Assembly: GCF_003751945.1 (NCBI RefSeq)
Contig: NZ_RJKL01000001.1
Location: 3,348,001 to 3,412,000, forward strand
From: Couchioplanes caeruleus
GTDB taxonomy: Bacteria > Actinomycetota > Actinomycetes > Mycobacteriales > Micromonosporaceae
Direction: 5' to 3'
Length of the DNA: 64,000 bases
Positions within the stretch are counted from its first letter, which is position 1, and every line of letters begins with the position of its first letter. Below the pieces are notes generated by a model. That model was given only the letters and a program-made list of their open reading frames with translations, did no database searches and was not told where the DNA came from. A program made the translations under genes and the position numbers. Shown piece by piece: positions 1 through 8,056 of this stretch.

Positions 1-710
1 GGCTCACGCTCAGTGGCGGCGCCGACTACTACGTCAGTTTCGACAATGTGGCGGTCGGCAAGTTGCAGGGCGAGGGTCTGGTGAAGTGCCTGACCGACAT
101 GCGGTACGCCAAGCCGGTGGTGGCCGAGCTCAACGGTGCGCCGACCGACAACAATTCCACGCTGTTCAAGCAGGGGTACGACTCGGTGTTGCAGCCGAAG
201 TTCGACTCGGGTGAGTACGTGAAGGGTCCGGACCAGTCGGTGCCGGATTGGGACAATGCGCAGGCCGGCACGATGTTCGAGCAGATGCTGACGCAGAGTA
301 GGGACATCAAGGGGGTCCTCGCGGCCAACGACGGCCTGGGCAACGCCGTCATCTCCGTACTGAAGAAGAACAAGCTGAACGGCAAGGTGCCGGTGACCGG
401 GCAGGACGCCACCGTGCAGGGGCTGCAGAACATCCTCGCCGGCGACCAGTGCATGACCGTCTACAAGGCGATCAAGCAGGTGGCCGACGCCGCCGCCGAC
501 CTCGCCATCTCGCTCGCCAAGGGCGAGAAGAAGACGGTCTCCCAGAGCATCAAGGACCCGGAGTCCGGCAAGGACGTCCCGGCCGTTCTGATCAGTCCGA
601 AGGCGATCTTCAAGGAGAACGTCAAGGACGTCGTCGCCGACGGCTTCGTGACCAAGGCTCAGCTCTGCACCGGCGACTTCGCGAAACTGTGCACCGAGAA
701 CGGCGTGTGA
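1..710 (+). CDS. xylF: Sugar ABC transporter substrate-binding protein, XylF-like, C-terminal part
   Basis: The gene runs in from the left edge (first full codon at 3) and ends in TGA at 708-710, so about 236 residues of the C-terminal part are visible. It would bind a sugar, probably xylose, outside the membrane and pass it to the XylH/XylG importer. The phrase YYVSFDNVAVGKLQ near the window edge is typical of XylF-type periplasmic binding proteins (type I fold). The following genes are an ABC ATPase, a permease and a ROK regulator, which fits a xylF-xylG-xylH-xylR order. Xylose as substrate is inferred from the family; related binding proteins take other pentoses or ribose. The signal peptide lies outside the window. 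Confidence 0.85.
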   Translation, partial: LTLSGGADYYVSFDNVAVGKLQGEGLVKCLTDMRYAKPVVAELNGAPTDNNSTLFKQGYDSVLQPKFDSGEYVKGPDQSVPDWDNAQAGTMFEQMLTQSRDIKGVLAANDGLGNAVISVLKKNKLNGKVPVTGQDATVQGLQNILAGDQCMTVYKAIKQVADAAADLAISLAKGEKKTVSQSIKDPESGKDVPAVLISPKAIFKENVKDVVADGFVTKAQLCTGDFAKLCTENGV

Positions 711-741
711 GCTGACCCCGGGACGACGCCGCAGCACGCCA

Positions 742-770
742 CCGCCCACGCCCGGCCGGGGCGTGGGCGG
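742..770 (+). other. Intercistronic hairpin between xylF and xylG
   Basis: CCGCCCACGCCC (742-753) pairs perfectly with GGGCGTGGGCGG (759-770) across a 5-base loop. No T-run follows, and the next gene starts 27 bases later. It looks like the stabilising or attenuating hairpin often found after binding-protein genes, which keeps the binding protein in excess over the membrane parts. The role is inferred. Confidence 0.7.
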
Positions 771-797
771 CGCCGCACCGAAGAAGGAGAACCATCC

Positions 798-1610
798 GTG
801 GCCGCGACACCCCTGCTGGAGGTGCGCGGGATCGACAAGAGCTTCGGTCCCGTGCAGGTGCTCCACGACGTCGGAATGAACGTCTATCCCGGCGAGGTCA
901 CCGCGCTCGTCGGCGACAACGGCGCCGGCAAGTCGACCCTGGTCAAGTGCGTCAGCGGCATCTACACCATGGACGCGGGCACGGTGACCTTCGACGGCGA
1001 ACAGGTGGCCATCCACAGTCCCCGCGACGCCGCGGCGCTGGGCATCGAGGTCGTCTACCAGGACCTCGCGCTCTGCGACAATCTGGACATCGTCCAGAAC
1101 ATGTTCCTCGGCCGCGAGCGGGTACGCGGCATCGTGCTCGACGAACCCACCATGGAACAGATGGCCAGCGACACGCTCGCCAGCCTCTCCGTGCGTACGG
1201 TCAAATCCCTGCGCCAGCTCGTCGCCAGCCTCTCCGGCGGCCAGCGGCAGACCGTGGCGATCGCCAAGGCCGTGCTGTGGAACAGCCGGATCGTCATCCT
1301 GGACGAGCCGACCGCGGCGCTCGGCGTGGCACAGACCGCCCAGGTGCTCGAGCTCGTCCGTCGCATGGCCGACAACGGGCTCGGCGTGGTGCTCATCTCG
1401 CACAACATGAACGACGTGTTCGCCGTCTCGGACCGCATCGTCGCGCTCTACCTCGGCCGGACCGCCGCCCAGGTGAAGACCACGGACGTCACCCACTCCC
1501 AGATCGTCGAGTTGATCACCTCGGGCCGCAGCGGAAACCTCGGCCTGCCCCCCGAGAGGCCGGCCGCCGCGGGCTTCATCGACATCACCCCTCCGGGAGC
1601 CCACGCATGA
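798..1610 (+). CDS. xylG: Sugar ABC transporter ATP-binding protein, XylG-like, single ATPase domain
   Basis: This 270-residue cytoplasmic ATPase powers the xylose-type importer. Walker A GDNGAGKST is at residues 39-47, LSGGQ at 145-149, Walker B ending ILDE at about 167-170 and the H-loop SHN near 202, so all catalytic motifs are present. The sugar-family (CUT2) ATPases XylG and RbsA usually have about 500 residues with two ATPase halves; this one has a single half and presumably works as a homodimer. The GTG start at 798 follows AAGGAGA. Its TGA overlaps the permease ATG (ATGA, 1607-1610), so the two are translationally coupled. Confidence 0.9.
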   Translation: MAATPLLEVRGIDKSFGPVQVLHDVGMNVYPGEVTALVGDNGAGKSTLVKCVSGIYTMDAGTVTFDGEQVAIHSPRDAAALGIEVVYQDLALCDNLDIVQNMFLGRERVRGIVLDEPTMEQMASDTLASLSVRTVKSLRQLVASLSGGQRQTVAIAKAVLWNSRIVILDEPTAALGVAQTAQVLELVRRMADNGLGVVLISHNMNDVFAVSDRIVALYLGRTAAQVKTTDVTHSQIVELITSGRSGNLGLPPERPAAAGFIDITPPGAHA

Positions 1611-2854
1611 CGACCGCGTACTCATCCCCGATGCGGGTGGCCGAGCCCACGGTCGCCGGCCACCTGCACGACTACTGGGGGCGCGTCCGCGGCGGGGACA
1701 TCGGCAGTCTCCCCGCGATCCTGGGGCTCATCGTGCTCTGCCTGATCTTCGGGATCGCCCGGCCGACGTTCTTCAGCGCCGTCAACTTCGCGAATCTCTT
1801 CTCGCAGGGCGCGGCCGTCATCTTCATCGCCATGGGTCTGGTGTTCGTCCTGCTGCTGGGCGAGATCGACCTGTCCGCCGGTTTCGCGAGCGGCGTCTGC
1901 GGCGCGGTCATGGCCATCCTGCTCACCGACCAGGGCTGGCACTGGTACTCGGCCATCCCGGTCGCCCTGGCGACGGGCCTGGCCATCGGCTTCACCCTCG
2001 GCTTCCTGGTGTCGAAGCTGGGCATCCCGTCGTTCATCGTCACCCTGGCGGGCTTCCTGGCCTTCCAGGGCATCCTGCTGGTGCTGCTCAGCGGCGGCAA
2101 GAACATCTCGGTCCGCGACCCGTTCGTGCTGTCGCTGGCCAACAACAACATGCCGGCCGGCCTGAGCTGGACGCTCACCGCCGTCGCGATCATCGGGTAC
2201 GCGGCGGTGCAGCTCGTGCGGTTCCGGGGCAGGGCCGTGCGCGGGCTGGTCACCGAGCCGATGGGTATCGTGCTGGCACGCATCGCCGGGCTGGCCGCGC
2301 TGCTGGTCGCCGCGGTCGCCGTACTGACCCAGGAGCGCAGCATCAACCCGTTGATCATCTCGGTGAAGGGTGTGCCGATCGTCGCCCCGCTCATCGCGGT
2401 GGCGCTGATCGTGTGGACGTTCGTGCTGGGGCGCACCACATTCGGTCGGCACGTCTACGCCGTCGGCGGCAACAAGGAGGCCGCCCGCCGCGCCGGCATC
2501 GCGGTCGACCGGATCCGCATCTCGGTCTTCGTGATCGGTTCGTTCATGGCGGCGATCGGCGGCATCATCGCGGCCAGCCGGGCCAACTCCGTCGACCCGA
2601 ACTCCGGCGGCAGCAACGTGCTGCTGTACGCGGTCGGCGCGGCCGTCATCGGCGGCACCAGCCTCTTCGGCGGCAAGGGCCGGGTGCTGGACGCGGTGAT
2701 CGGCGGCGCGGTGATCGCGGTCATCGACAACGGCATGGGCCTGATGGGCTTCAGCGCCGGTCAGAAGTTCATCTTCACCGGACTCATCCTTTTGCTCGCG
2801 GCGAGCGTCGACGCGCTGTCCCGCCGCAGAGCGGCCGCCACCGGTAACCGATGA
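1607..2854 (+). CDS. xylH: Sugar ABC transporter permease, XylH-like
   Basis: A 415-residue integral membrane protein forming the channel of the importer. It has about ten or more hydrophobic stretches, and the conserved CUT2 permease blocks GEIDLSAG (around residue 85) and AVGGNKEAARRAGI (around 285) are readable. The ATG at 1607 is chosen because it overlaps the xylG stop in an ATGA. The reading frame stays open further upstream, but that part lies inside xylG. The last codons overlap the ATG of the ROK regulator (2851), so all four genes form one translationally linked unit. Confidence 0.92.
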   Translation: MTTAYSSPMRVAEPTVAGHLHDYWGRVRGGDIGSLPAILGLIVLCLIFGIARPTFFSAVNFANLFSQGAAVIFIAMGLVFVLLLGEIDLSAGFASGVCGAVMAILLTDQGWHWYSAIPVALATGLAIGFTLGFLVSKLGIPSFIVTLAGFLAFQGILLVLLSGGKNISVRDPFVLSLANNNMPAGLSWTLTAVAIIGYAAVQLVRFRGRAVRGLVTEPMGIVLARIAGLAALLVAAVAVLTQERSINPLIISVKGVPIVAPLIAVALIVWTFVLGRTTFGRHVYAVGGNKEAARRAGIAVDRIRISVFVIGSFMAAIGGIIAASRANSVDPNSGGSNVLLYAVGAAVIGGTSLFGGKGRVLDAVIGGAVIAVIDNGMGLMGFSAGQKFIFTGLILLLAASVDALSRRRAAATGNR

Positions 2855-4041
2855 AGGCCGCGCCCAGCCAGGAGGAGGTACGCCGGCACAACCTGGGTAC
2901 GTTGCTGCGTTATGTTCACATTCATGGTGCTACGTCCCGTGCCGAGCTGACCACCAAGCTGGGCCTCAACCGCAGCACCATCGGCGCCCTGACCGCGGAC
3001 CTGACCGCCGTCGGCCTGGTCACCGAGAAGGGTCAGCGCGAGACCGGCCGGGCCGGGCGCCCGTCGCTGCTCGTGCGGCCCGAGTCGGCGATGGTGTACG
3101 CGTACGCCCTCAACATCGAGGTGGACCGGCTGCGCGCCGCCCGGGTCGGCCTCGGCGGGGTGATCCTGGACCGGCGCGAGGCCCCACGCCCCCGGGAGAT
3201 GCAGGTCGTCGACGCGGTGCGGCCGCTCGCGGGCTTCATCCACGAGATGCGCAAGGACGTGCCGGACGGCGCCCGCTACGTCGGCGCCGGACTGGCGGTC
3301 GCGGGCATGGTGCGCCGCGCGGACGGCATGGTGCGGCTCGCGCCCCCGATCGGCTGGGTCGACCAGCCCGTCGGCGACGCGCTGGTCGAGGAGATCGGCG
3401 GCGACGTCGGCCCGATGGTCGTCGGCAACATCGCCGACGTGGCGGCGCTGGTCGAGCACAGCCGCGGCGCGGCCGCCGGCCGCGAGAACGTCATCTACCT
3501 GTACGGCGACGTCGGCGTCTGCGCGGGCATCATCGCCGGCGGCCGGCGCATCACCGGGCACGGCGGGTACGGCGGCGAGGTCGGCCACATGGTGATCAAC
3601 CCCGGAGGCAACCCCTGCAGCTGCGGCTCGCGAGGCTGCTGGGAGACGGAGATCGGCGAGTATCCGCTGCTCAGGCTGGCCGGCCGGGAGGACCGCAGCG
3701 GCCGGGAGGCGGTGCTCGGCGTGGTCGAGGCGGCGATGCGCGGCGACTGGGCGGCCCAACAGGCGGTCCGGCACGTGGGCGAGTGGATCGGCCTCGGTGT
3801 CGGCAACCTGGTCAACATCTTCAACCCGGAGGCGGTGATCTTCGGCGGCACGCTGCGCGACGTGTACCTGGTGGCGGCTGCCCAGATCCGGTCTAGGCTC
3901 AACGAGGTCGCCCTGCCTGCCTGCCGCGAACACATCCGGCTGCGGACGCCGGAACTCGGCGCCGACGCGGCCCTCATCGGCGCCGCCGAGCTGGCCTTCG
4001 AGAAGCTTCTGGAGGATCCGCTGCTGGGCGCGACCGGCTAG
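2851..4041 (+). CDS. ROK-family transcriptional regulator, XylR-like
   Basis: A 396-residue protein with an N-terminal winged helix-turn-helix (about residues 10-65, containing TSRAELTTKLGLNRSTIGAL) followed by a ROK sugar-binding/kinase-fold domain. The ROK zinc signature is complete, with CSCGSRGC at residues 256-263 and an upstream GGEVGH block. It is the last gene of the xylose-type importer operon and overlaps xylH by 4 bp, so it most likely represses this operon and is released by the sugar. The operator would lie left of the window. A sugar kinase is less likely because of the DNA-binding domain. Confidence 0.9.
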   Translation: MKAAPSQEEVRRHNLGTLLRYVHIHGATSRAELTTKLGLNRSTIGALTADLTAVGLVTEKGQRETGRAGRPSLLVRPESAMVYAYALNIEVDRLRAARVGLGGVILDRREAPRPREMQVVDAVRPLAGFIHEMRKDVPDGARYVGAGLAVAGMVRRADGMVRLAPPIGWVDQPVGDALVEEIGGDVGPMVVGNIADVAALVEHSRGAAAGRENVIYLYGDVGVCAGIIAGGRRITGHGGYGGEVGHMVINPGGNPCSCGSRGCWETEIGEYPLLRLAGREDRSGREAVLGVVEAAMRGDWAAQQAVRHVGEWIGLGVGNLVNIFNPEAVIFGGTLRDVYLVAAAQIRSRLNEVALPACREHIRLRTPELGADAALIGAAELAFEKLLEDPLLGATG

Positions 4042-4050
4042 AGTGCGGCC

Positions 4051-4317
4051 GTGAGCATGCGCGCCTCCGACGAGGACCGGCAGCGGATCATGGCCGCCCT
4101 GGAGCGGCACACCGGCGCCGGCCGGCTGACCCTGGACGAGTTCACCCAGCGCGTGGGCGTGGCCGCCGACGCCCGCACGCTCGACGAGCTCGCCGCCGTG
4201 GTGAGCGACCTGCCCGCCGAGGAGGCCGAGGAGCGGCAGCGGCGCGAGTTCCTGCTGCTGCTGGCGATCGCGGTCGTCACCCTTGTTCTGCTGGGTGCGT
4301 TCCTGGGCCTGCGCTAG
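4051..4317 (+). CDS. Small DUF1707 membrane protein
   Basis: An 88-residue protein. Residues 3-55 match the DUF1707 pattern: an MRASDEDR opening, GRLTLDEFTQRV in the middle and a DLPAE end. One transmembrane segment near the C-terminus (LLLLAIAVVTLVLLGAFLGL) anchors it. The function of DUF1707 is not known. It starts with GTG 9 bp after the ROK gene, so it may be co-transcribed. Its last 41 bases overlap the 3' end of the convergent exporter gene. A second, larger DUF1707 protein lies at 53153-53587. Confidence 0.8.
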   Translation: MSMRASDEDRQRIMAALERHTGAGRLTLDEFTQRVGVAADARTLDELAAVVSDLPAEEAEERQRREFLLLLAIAVVTLVLLGAFLGLR

Positions 4318-6061
4318 ACCCGACCGGCGGCGTGCCGTGCCACGAGTCCCACAGCGCCGCGTAGGAACCACCGGCGGCGACCAGCTCGTCGTGCGAGCCC
4401 AGCTCGGTGATCCGCCCGTCCTCCACCACGGCCACGCGGTCCGCGTCGTGGGCCGAGAAGAGCCGGTGCGCGATCGCGACGACCGTACGCCCCTTCAGCA
4501 CCGCCGCCAGTGACCGCTCCAGATCCCGGGCAGCCCGCGGGTCCAGCAGCGCGGTGGCCTCGTCGAGCACGAGCGTGTGCGGATCCGCGAGCACCAGCCG
4601 CGCCAGCGCGACCTGCTGCGCTCTCGCGGCCGAAAGGCTCACCCCGCCCGCGCCGACCGCCGTGTCCAGACCGTCGGGCAGCTCGTCCGCCCAGGCCAGG
4701 GCGTGTACGGCGGCCAGCGCCTGCCGGACGTCGGCGGTCGACGAACCGGGCCGGACCATCGCGATGTTGTCGCGCAGCGTACCCATGAAGACGTGGTGTT
4801 CCTGGCTGACGAGGGCGACCTCCGTACGCAACCGGTCCAGGGGCAGACCGGCCAGCGCGACCCCACCGACGGTGAGCGAGCCACCGCCGGGCGTGTGCAC
4901 TCCGGCGAGCAGCCGGCCCAGGGTGGACTTGCCCGCCCCGGACGGCCCGACGATCGCCAGCCGCTCCCCCGGCGCGATCGTGAGCGAGATGCCGTGCAGG
5001 ACCTCCCGGCCCTCGACATAGGAGAAGCGCACATCCTCGGCGACGATCTCGGCACCGCGCGGGGTCAGCGAGGTCGACGCCGGGGTGCGGAACGAGACGC
5101 CGAGCAGCCGGGCCAGCGACGCCGCGCCGACCTGCAGCTCGTCCAGCCAGCCGAGGAAACGGTCGACCGGGTCGACCAGCATCTGGGCGTAGAGCACCGC
5201 GGCGGTGACCTGGCCGAGGCTGACCCAGCCCCGCAGGTAGAACCAGCCGCCGAGCAGCAGCGTGCCGACCACCGGTAGCACGTAGCCGATCTCGATGGAC
5301 GGCATCCACACCGTGCGCAGGAACAACGTGTACCGCTCGGTCCGCCACGAGCGGCGCAGGTCGCCGTCCGTACGGCGGATGCGCTGCCGCTGGCGCCGCA
5401 GCGCGTCGACCGTCCGGGCTCCCTCGACGGTCTCCGCGAGACCGTCCGTGACCTGCGAGTACGCGGCGTTCTGCCGCAGATAGCCGAACGCTGCCCGGCG
5501 CAGGTACCAGCGGGTGGACCAGGTCAGGATCGGCACGGCGATCAGCAGCGGCAGCGCGAGCAGGGGGCTCACCAGGATCAGCGCGCCGACGGCCAGCGAC
5601 GCGGTGATCATGGCGATCAGCGTCTCCGGCACCGCGAAGCGCAGGCAACGGGAGAGCGCGTCGACGTCGCGCGAGGTTCGGGTGAGCAGATCCCCCGTGC
5701 CTGCCCGCTCCACAGTGGACAGCGGAATCCGGAGGACCCGGTCGACGAAGTCCTCCCTCAGCTCGGCGAGGATCTGCTCGCCGAGTCTTGCCGAGGCAAG
5801 GTACGCGAACCGCACCAGCACGGCCTGCAACACCACGAAGACCGCGATGACGGCGGCGATCCGGTCCACCGTCCGCACGCCGGCGTGGTGCTGGATCGAC
5901 TCGACCAGCTCGCCGAGCAGCCGCGGGCCGACCAGGCCGGTCATGGCGGCCAGCGCGTGCAGGACCACCGTCGTGGTGAGCGCGCGCGGATGCCGGCGGA
6001 ACAGCTCGCGGGCGTACCGGCGCACCTGGCGGGAGTCCGCCACCGGGAGCGCGTTGCTCAC
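4277..6061 (-). CDS. ABC exporter subunit, membrane domain fused to a catalytic ATPase domain
   Basis: A 594-residue half-transporter with six predicted membrane helices (about residues 28-300) and an ATPase domain (about 335-570). Walker A VGPSGAGKST (371-380), Walker B TLVLDEAT with Glu501 and the H-loop His532 are intact. The signature motif is degenerate, LSAAR (476-480) instead of LSGGQ. Its partner, encoded immediately upstream (6058-7749), shows the opposite pattern, so the two should form a heterodimer with one working ATP site. The GTG start overlaps the partner's stop (GTGA, 6058-6061). The substrate is unknown; a drug, lipid or peptide is possible. The end overlaps the convergent DUF1707 gene by 41 bp. 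Confidence 0.9.
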   Translation of the reverse strand: MSNALPVADSRQVRRYARELFRRHPRALTTTVVLHALAAMTGLVGPRLLGELVESIQHHAGVRTVDRIAAVIAVFVVLQAVLVRFAYLASARLGEQILAELREDFVDRVLRIPLSTVERAGTGDLLTRTSRDVDALSRCLRFAVPETLIAMITASLAVGALILVSPLLALPLLIAVPILTWSTRWYLRRAAFGYLRQNAAYSQVTDGLAETVEGARTVDALRRQRQRIRRTDGDLRRSWRTERYTLFLRTVWMPSIEIGYVLPVVGTLLLGGWFYLRGWVSLGQVTAAVLYAQMLVDPVDRFLGWLDELQVGAASLARLLGVSFRTPASTSLTPRGAEIVAEDVRFSYVEGREVLHGISLTIAPGERLAIVGPSGAGKSTLGRLLAGVHTPGGGSLTVGGVALAGLPLDRLRTEVALVSQEHHVFMGTLRDNIAMVRPGSSTADVRQALAAVHALAWADELPDGLDTAVGAGGVSLSAARAQQVALARLVLADPHTLVLDEATALLDPRAARDLERSLAAVLKGRTVVAIAHRLFSAHDADRVAVVEDGRITELGSHDELVAAGGSYAALWDSWHGTPPVGSSAGPGTHPAEQG

Positions 6062-7749
6062 TCGCGCAGCACCGTCCTCGCGTAAGCGAAGCTGCCGTCC
6101 AGCAGTTCGCGATGGGTTCCCTCGGCGATCACCACCCCGTCCTCGACGTAGAGGACGTGATCGGCGCGGTCCAGCACCAGCGGGCTGGTCGAGCAGACGA
6201 CCGTCGTGCGGCCGTGGCGGGCGGCCCCGAGCCGGGCCGCGATACGCGCCTCGGTATGCGCGTCCACGGCGCTGGTCGGTTCGACCAGCACGAGGATCTC
6301 CGGGTCGGCGACGAGGGCGCGGGCGAGCCGCAACCGCTGCTGCTGTCCTCCGGAGAAGCTGCGGCCCCGCTCCGCGACCTCGCTGTCCAGGCCGTCGGGC
6401 AGCGCCTCCACGACGTCGGCGGCGGACGCCTCGGCCAGGGCGGCCAGGGCGCGCCCGGTGCCCTCCGGATCAAGATCCTCGCGCAACGGCCCGGAGAACA
6501 GCCGGGCGTCGTTGTCGGCCACCACGATCCGCTCGCGCACGCTCGCCAGATCAAGATCCTTCAACGGTACGCCGGCAAGCGTCGTCCCCGCGCCGGCCGC
6601 GGTGTAGTGGCCGAGCCGATCCGCGATGGTGACCGCGTCGGCCGGCACCGCGGCCGCGATCGCGGTGACCATCCCCGGCCGGACGACCACACCGGACACC
6701 GGATCGACCAGCTCACCCCGCTCCGGGGCGGGCCTCGGCAGGGACGGCCCGCGCAGGTCCGAGCGGACCCGCAGCATCGACACGACGCGGCGCCCCGACA
6801 CGTGGCCGCGGGTCAGCTTGTCGATCGTCTCGGTGAGCTGGCGCAGCGGGGAGACCAGGAAGGCCGCGTACCCGTAGAAGGAGACGAGCTGGCCCACGGT
6901 GATCCGCCCGGAGATCGCGAAGCGTGCACCCAGCCAGGTGACCAGCACCAGGAAGATGCCGGGCAGGAGCACCTGCGCCGCGTCGAGCAGGCACTCCACC
7001 CAGGCCACGCGCACCCCGGCCGCCCGCAGCCGCTGCGACTCGGCGCGGTAGCGCCCCGACATCACCGGCTCGCCGCCGACGCCGCGCAGCACCCGCAGGC
7101 CGCCGACCAGGTCGGTGGCGTGGGCGGTGAGCCGGCCCTGCTGCTCCCGGTACGCCTGCTGGCGCCGGTGCAGGGGCCGGATCAGCAGGCTGACGACGGC
7201 CATCAGCACGGGGATGCCGAGCACCACCACGAGGCCCAACGGGACCGAGGTGAGCAGCAGGATCGTGGTGACGGTGAGGACGGCGACGACCGAGCCGACA
7301 CCCCGGGCGGTGATGTCGATGGCGTTGCCGATGTGGGTGATGTCCGCCGTACCGATGGCCACGACCTCGCCCGCGTCGAGCCGCCGCGGCAACGCGACGC
7401 CGAGCCGGCCGGCCTGCCGGACCGCGACCTGCACCGTACGGTAGGCGGCCGAGAGCCAGTTGAAGACGGCCCGGCGGTGGCGCAGCAGGCCGGCGCCGGC
7501 CTGCACGAGGCCCACGGTCAGCAGGACCATGCTCCAGATCAGCAGCTCGCGGCCGTCGCGCTCGGTCAGCCCGGCGTCGATGGCCCGGCCGATGACGGCG
7601 GGCACGAAGGCCTGGCAGACCATCCAGACCACCGCGAAGAGGATCGCGGCGCTGACGGATACCCATGTGCGCCGGGCGAGCCACCCCAGATAGCGGGTGG
7701 CGGACCGGTGGTCAGGAGAGCCGGGATCGGCGGGGGGCAGATCTCGCAT
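6058..7749 (-). CDS. ABC exporter subunit with a degenerate ATPase domain
   Basis: A 563-residue half-transporter and first gene of the exporter pair. The membrane domain (about 28-305) looks normal. In the ATPase domain, the expected Walker A loop near 362-374 reads AAAVPADAVTIAD with no GxxGxGK(S/T). Walker B is ILVLVE (485-490), Val replacing the Asp. The Q-loop Gln and H-loop His are also not visible (ADNDAR; CSTSPL). Only the signature FSGGQ (465-469) is intact. It should therefore lend its signature to the partner's Walker A/B and not hydrolyse ATP itself. The frame is open throughout, so it is not a simple pseudogene. The ATG is preceded by GAAGG. Confidence 0.9.
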   Translation of the reverse strand: MRDLPPADPGSPDHRSATRYLGWLARRTWVSVSAAILFAVVWMVCQAFVPAVIGRAIDAGLTERDGRELLIWSMVLLTVGLVQAGAGLLRHRRAVFNWLSAAYRTVQVAVRQAGRLGVALPRRLDAGEVVAIGTADITHIGNAIDITARGVGSVVAVLTVTTILLLTSVPLGLVVVLGIPVLMAVVSLLIRPLHRRQQAYREQQGRLTAHATDLVGGLRVLRGVGGEPVMSGRYRAESQRLRAAGVRVAWVECLLDAAQVLLPGIFLVLVTWLGARFAISGRITVGQLVSFYGYAAFLVSPLRQLTETIDKLTRGHVSGRRVVSMLRVRSDLRGPSLPRPAPERGELVDPVSGVVVRPGMVTAIAAAVPADAVTIADRLGHYTAAGAGTTLAGVPLKDLDLASVRERIVVADNDARLFSGPLREDLDPEGTGRALAALAEASAADVVEALPDGLDSEVAERGRSFSGGQQQRLRLARALVADPEILVLVEPTSAVDAHTEARIAARLGAARHGRTTVVCSTSPLVLDRADHVLYVEDGVVIAEGTHRELLDGSFAYARTVLRE

Positions 7750-7760
7750 CGCCCTTCGAC

Positions 7761-7770
7761 GTTACGTAAC
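7761..7770. promoter_or_regulatory. GTTACGTAAC palindrome before the exporter operon
   Basis: A perfect 10-bp palindrome 11 bases upstream of the exporter start codon (7749), in the short gap after the 84-residue gene. Its position suits a repressor operator, but no regulator gene lies next to it and a palindrome of this size can occur by chance. Confidence 0.35.
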
Positions 7771-7792
7771 CCCGCCGTCACGATCCAGCGCG

Positions 7793-8047
7793 TTATCTGT
7801 CGACCGGCGAGAAATCCCACACGTGCGGAGAGCGCGCCACGAGGTTTGCCGGAGGCGCCGGAAGGGCAGCGGGATTGTTCCGCCACTTCGAGATGACCAC
7901 AATGCGTAGATCCGTGGAGGAGAAGACCTCGCTCGACACGTGCGAGGGCAGCACCTCCAGCTTCGGCAGCGCCACGTCGCACACCCAGCTCAGCAGCTCG
8001 TCGAAGCCGCCGCGCGAGGCGCGCACCTCCCACATTCGCGCGATCAT
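7793..8047 (-). CDS. Small protein of unknown function after tsaD, possible dimeric alpha-beta-barrel fold
   Basis: An 84-residue protein, 9 bp downstream of tsaD and so probably in the same transcript. It starts MIARMWEVRASRGGFDELLSW, then has a short RIVVISKW strand, an Ala/Pro-rich stretch (ALPAPPANLV) and ends in HVWDFSPVDR. The strand-helix-strand pattern with an early arginine and tryptophan resembles small dimeric alpha-beta-barrel (antibiotic-biosynthesis-monooxygenase-like) proteins. No catalytic motif is recognised, so this is only a fold guess. The coupling to tsaD suggests constitutive expression. Confidence 0.65.
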   Translation of the reverse strand: MIARMWEVRASRGGFDELLSWVCDVALPKLEVLPSHVSSEVFSSTDLRIVVISKWRNNPAALPAPPANLVARSPHVWDFSPVDR

Positions 8048-8056
8048 GCTCGCTTC

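Noticed and set aside
2761..4371. A 536-residue open frame on the minus strand across the ROK gene
   Set aside because: It is Arg/Asp/Ala-rich with no domain, and the plus strand carries a clear ROK regulator. It is a by-product of high GC at third codon positions.
6058..7749. The degenerate exporter subunit as a pseudogene or frameshift
   Set aside because: The frame is intact over 563 codons, the membrane domain and FSGGQ are preserved and the partner shows the complementary defect, so it is more likely a specialised subunit.
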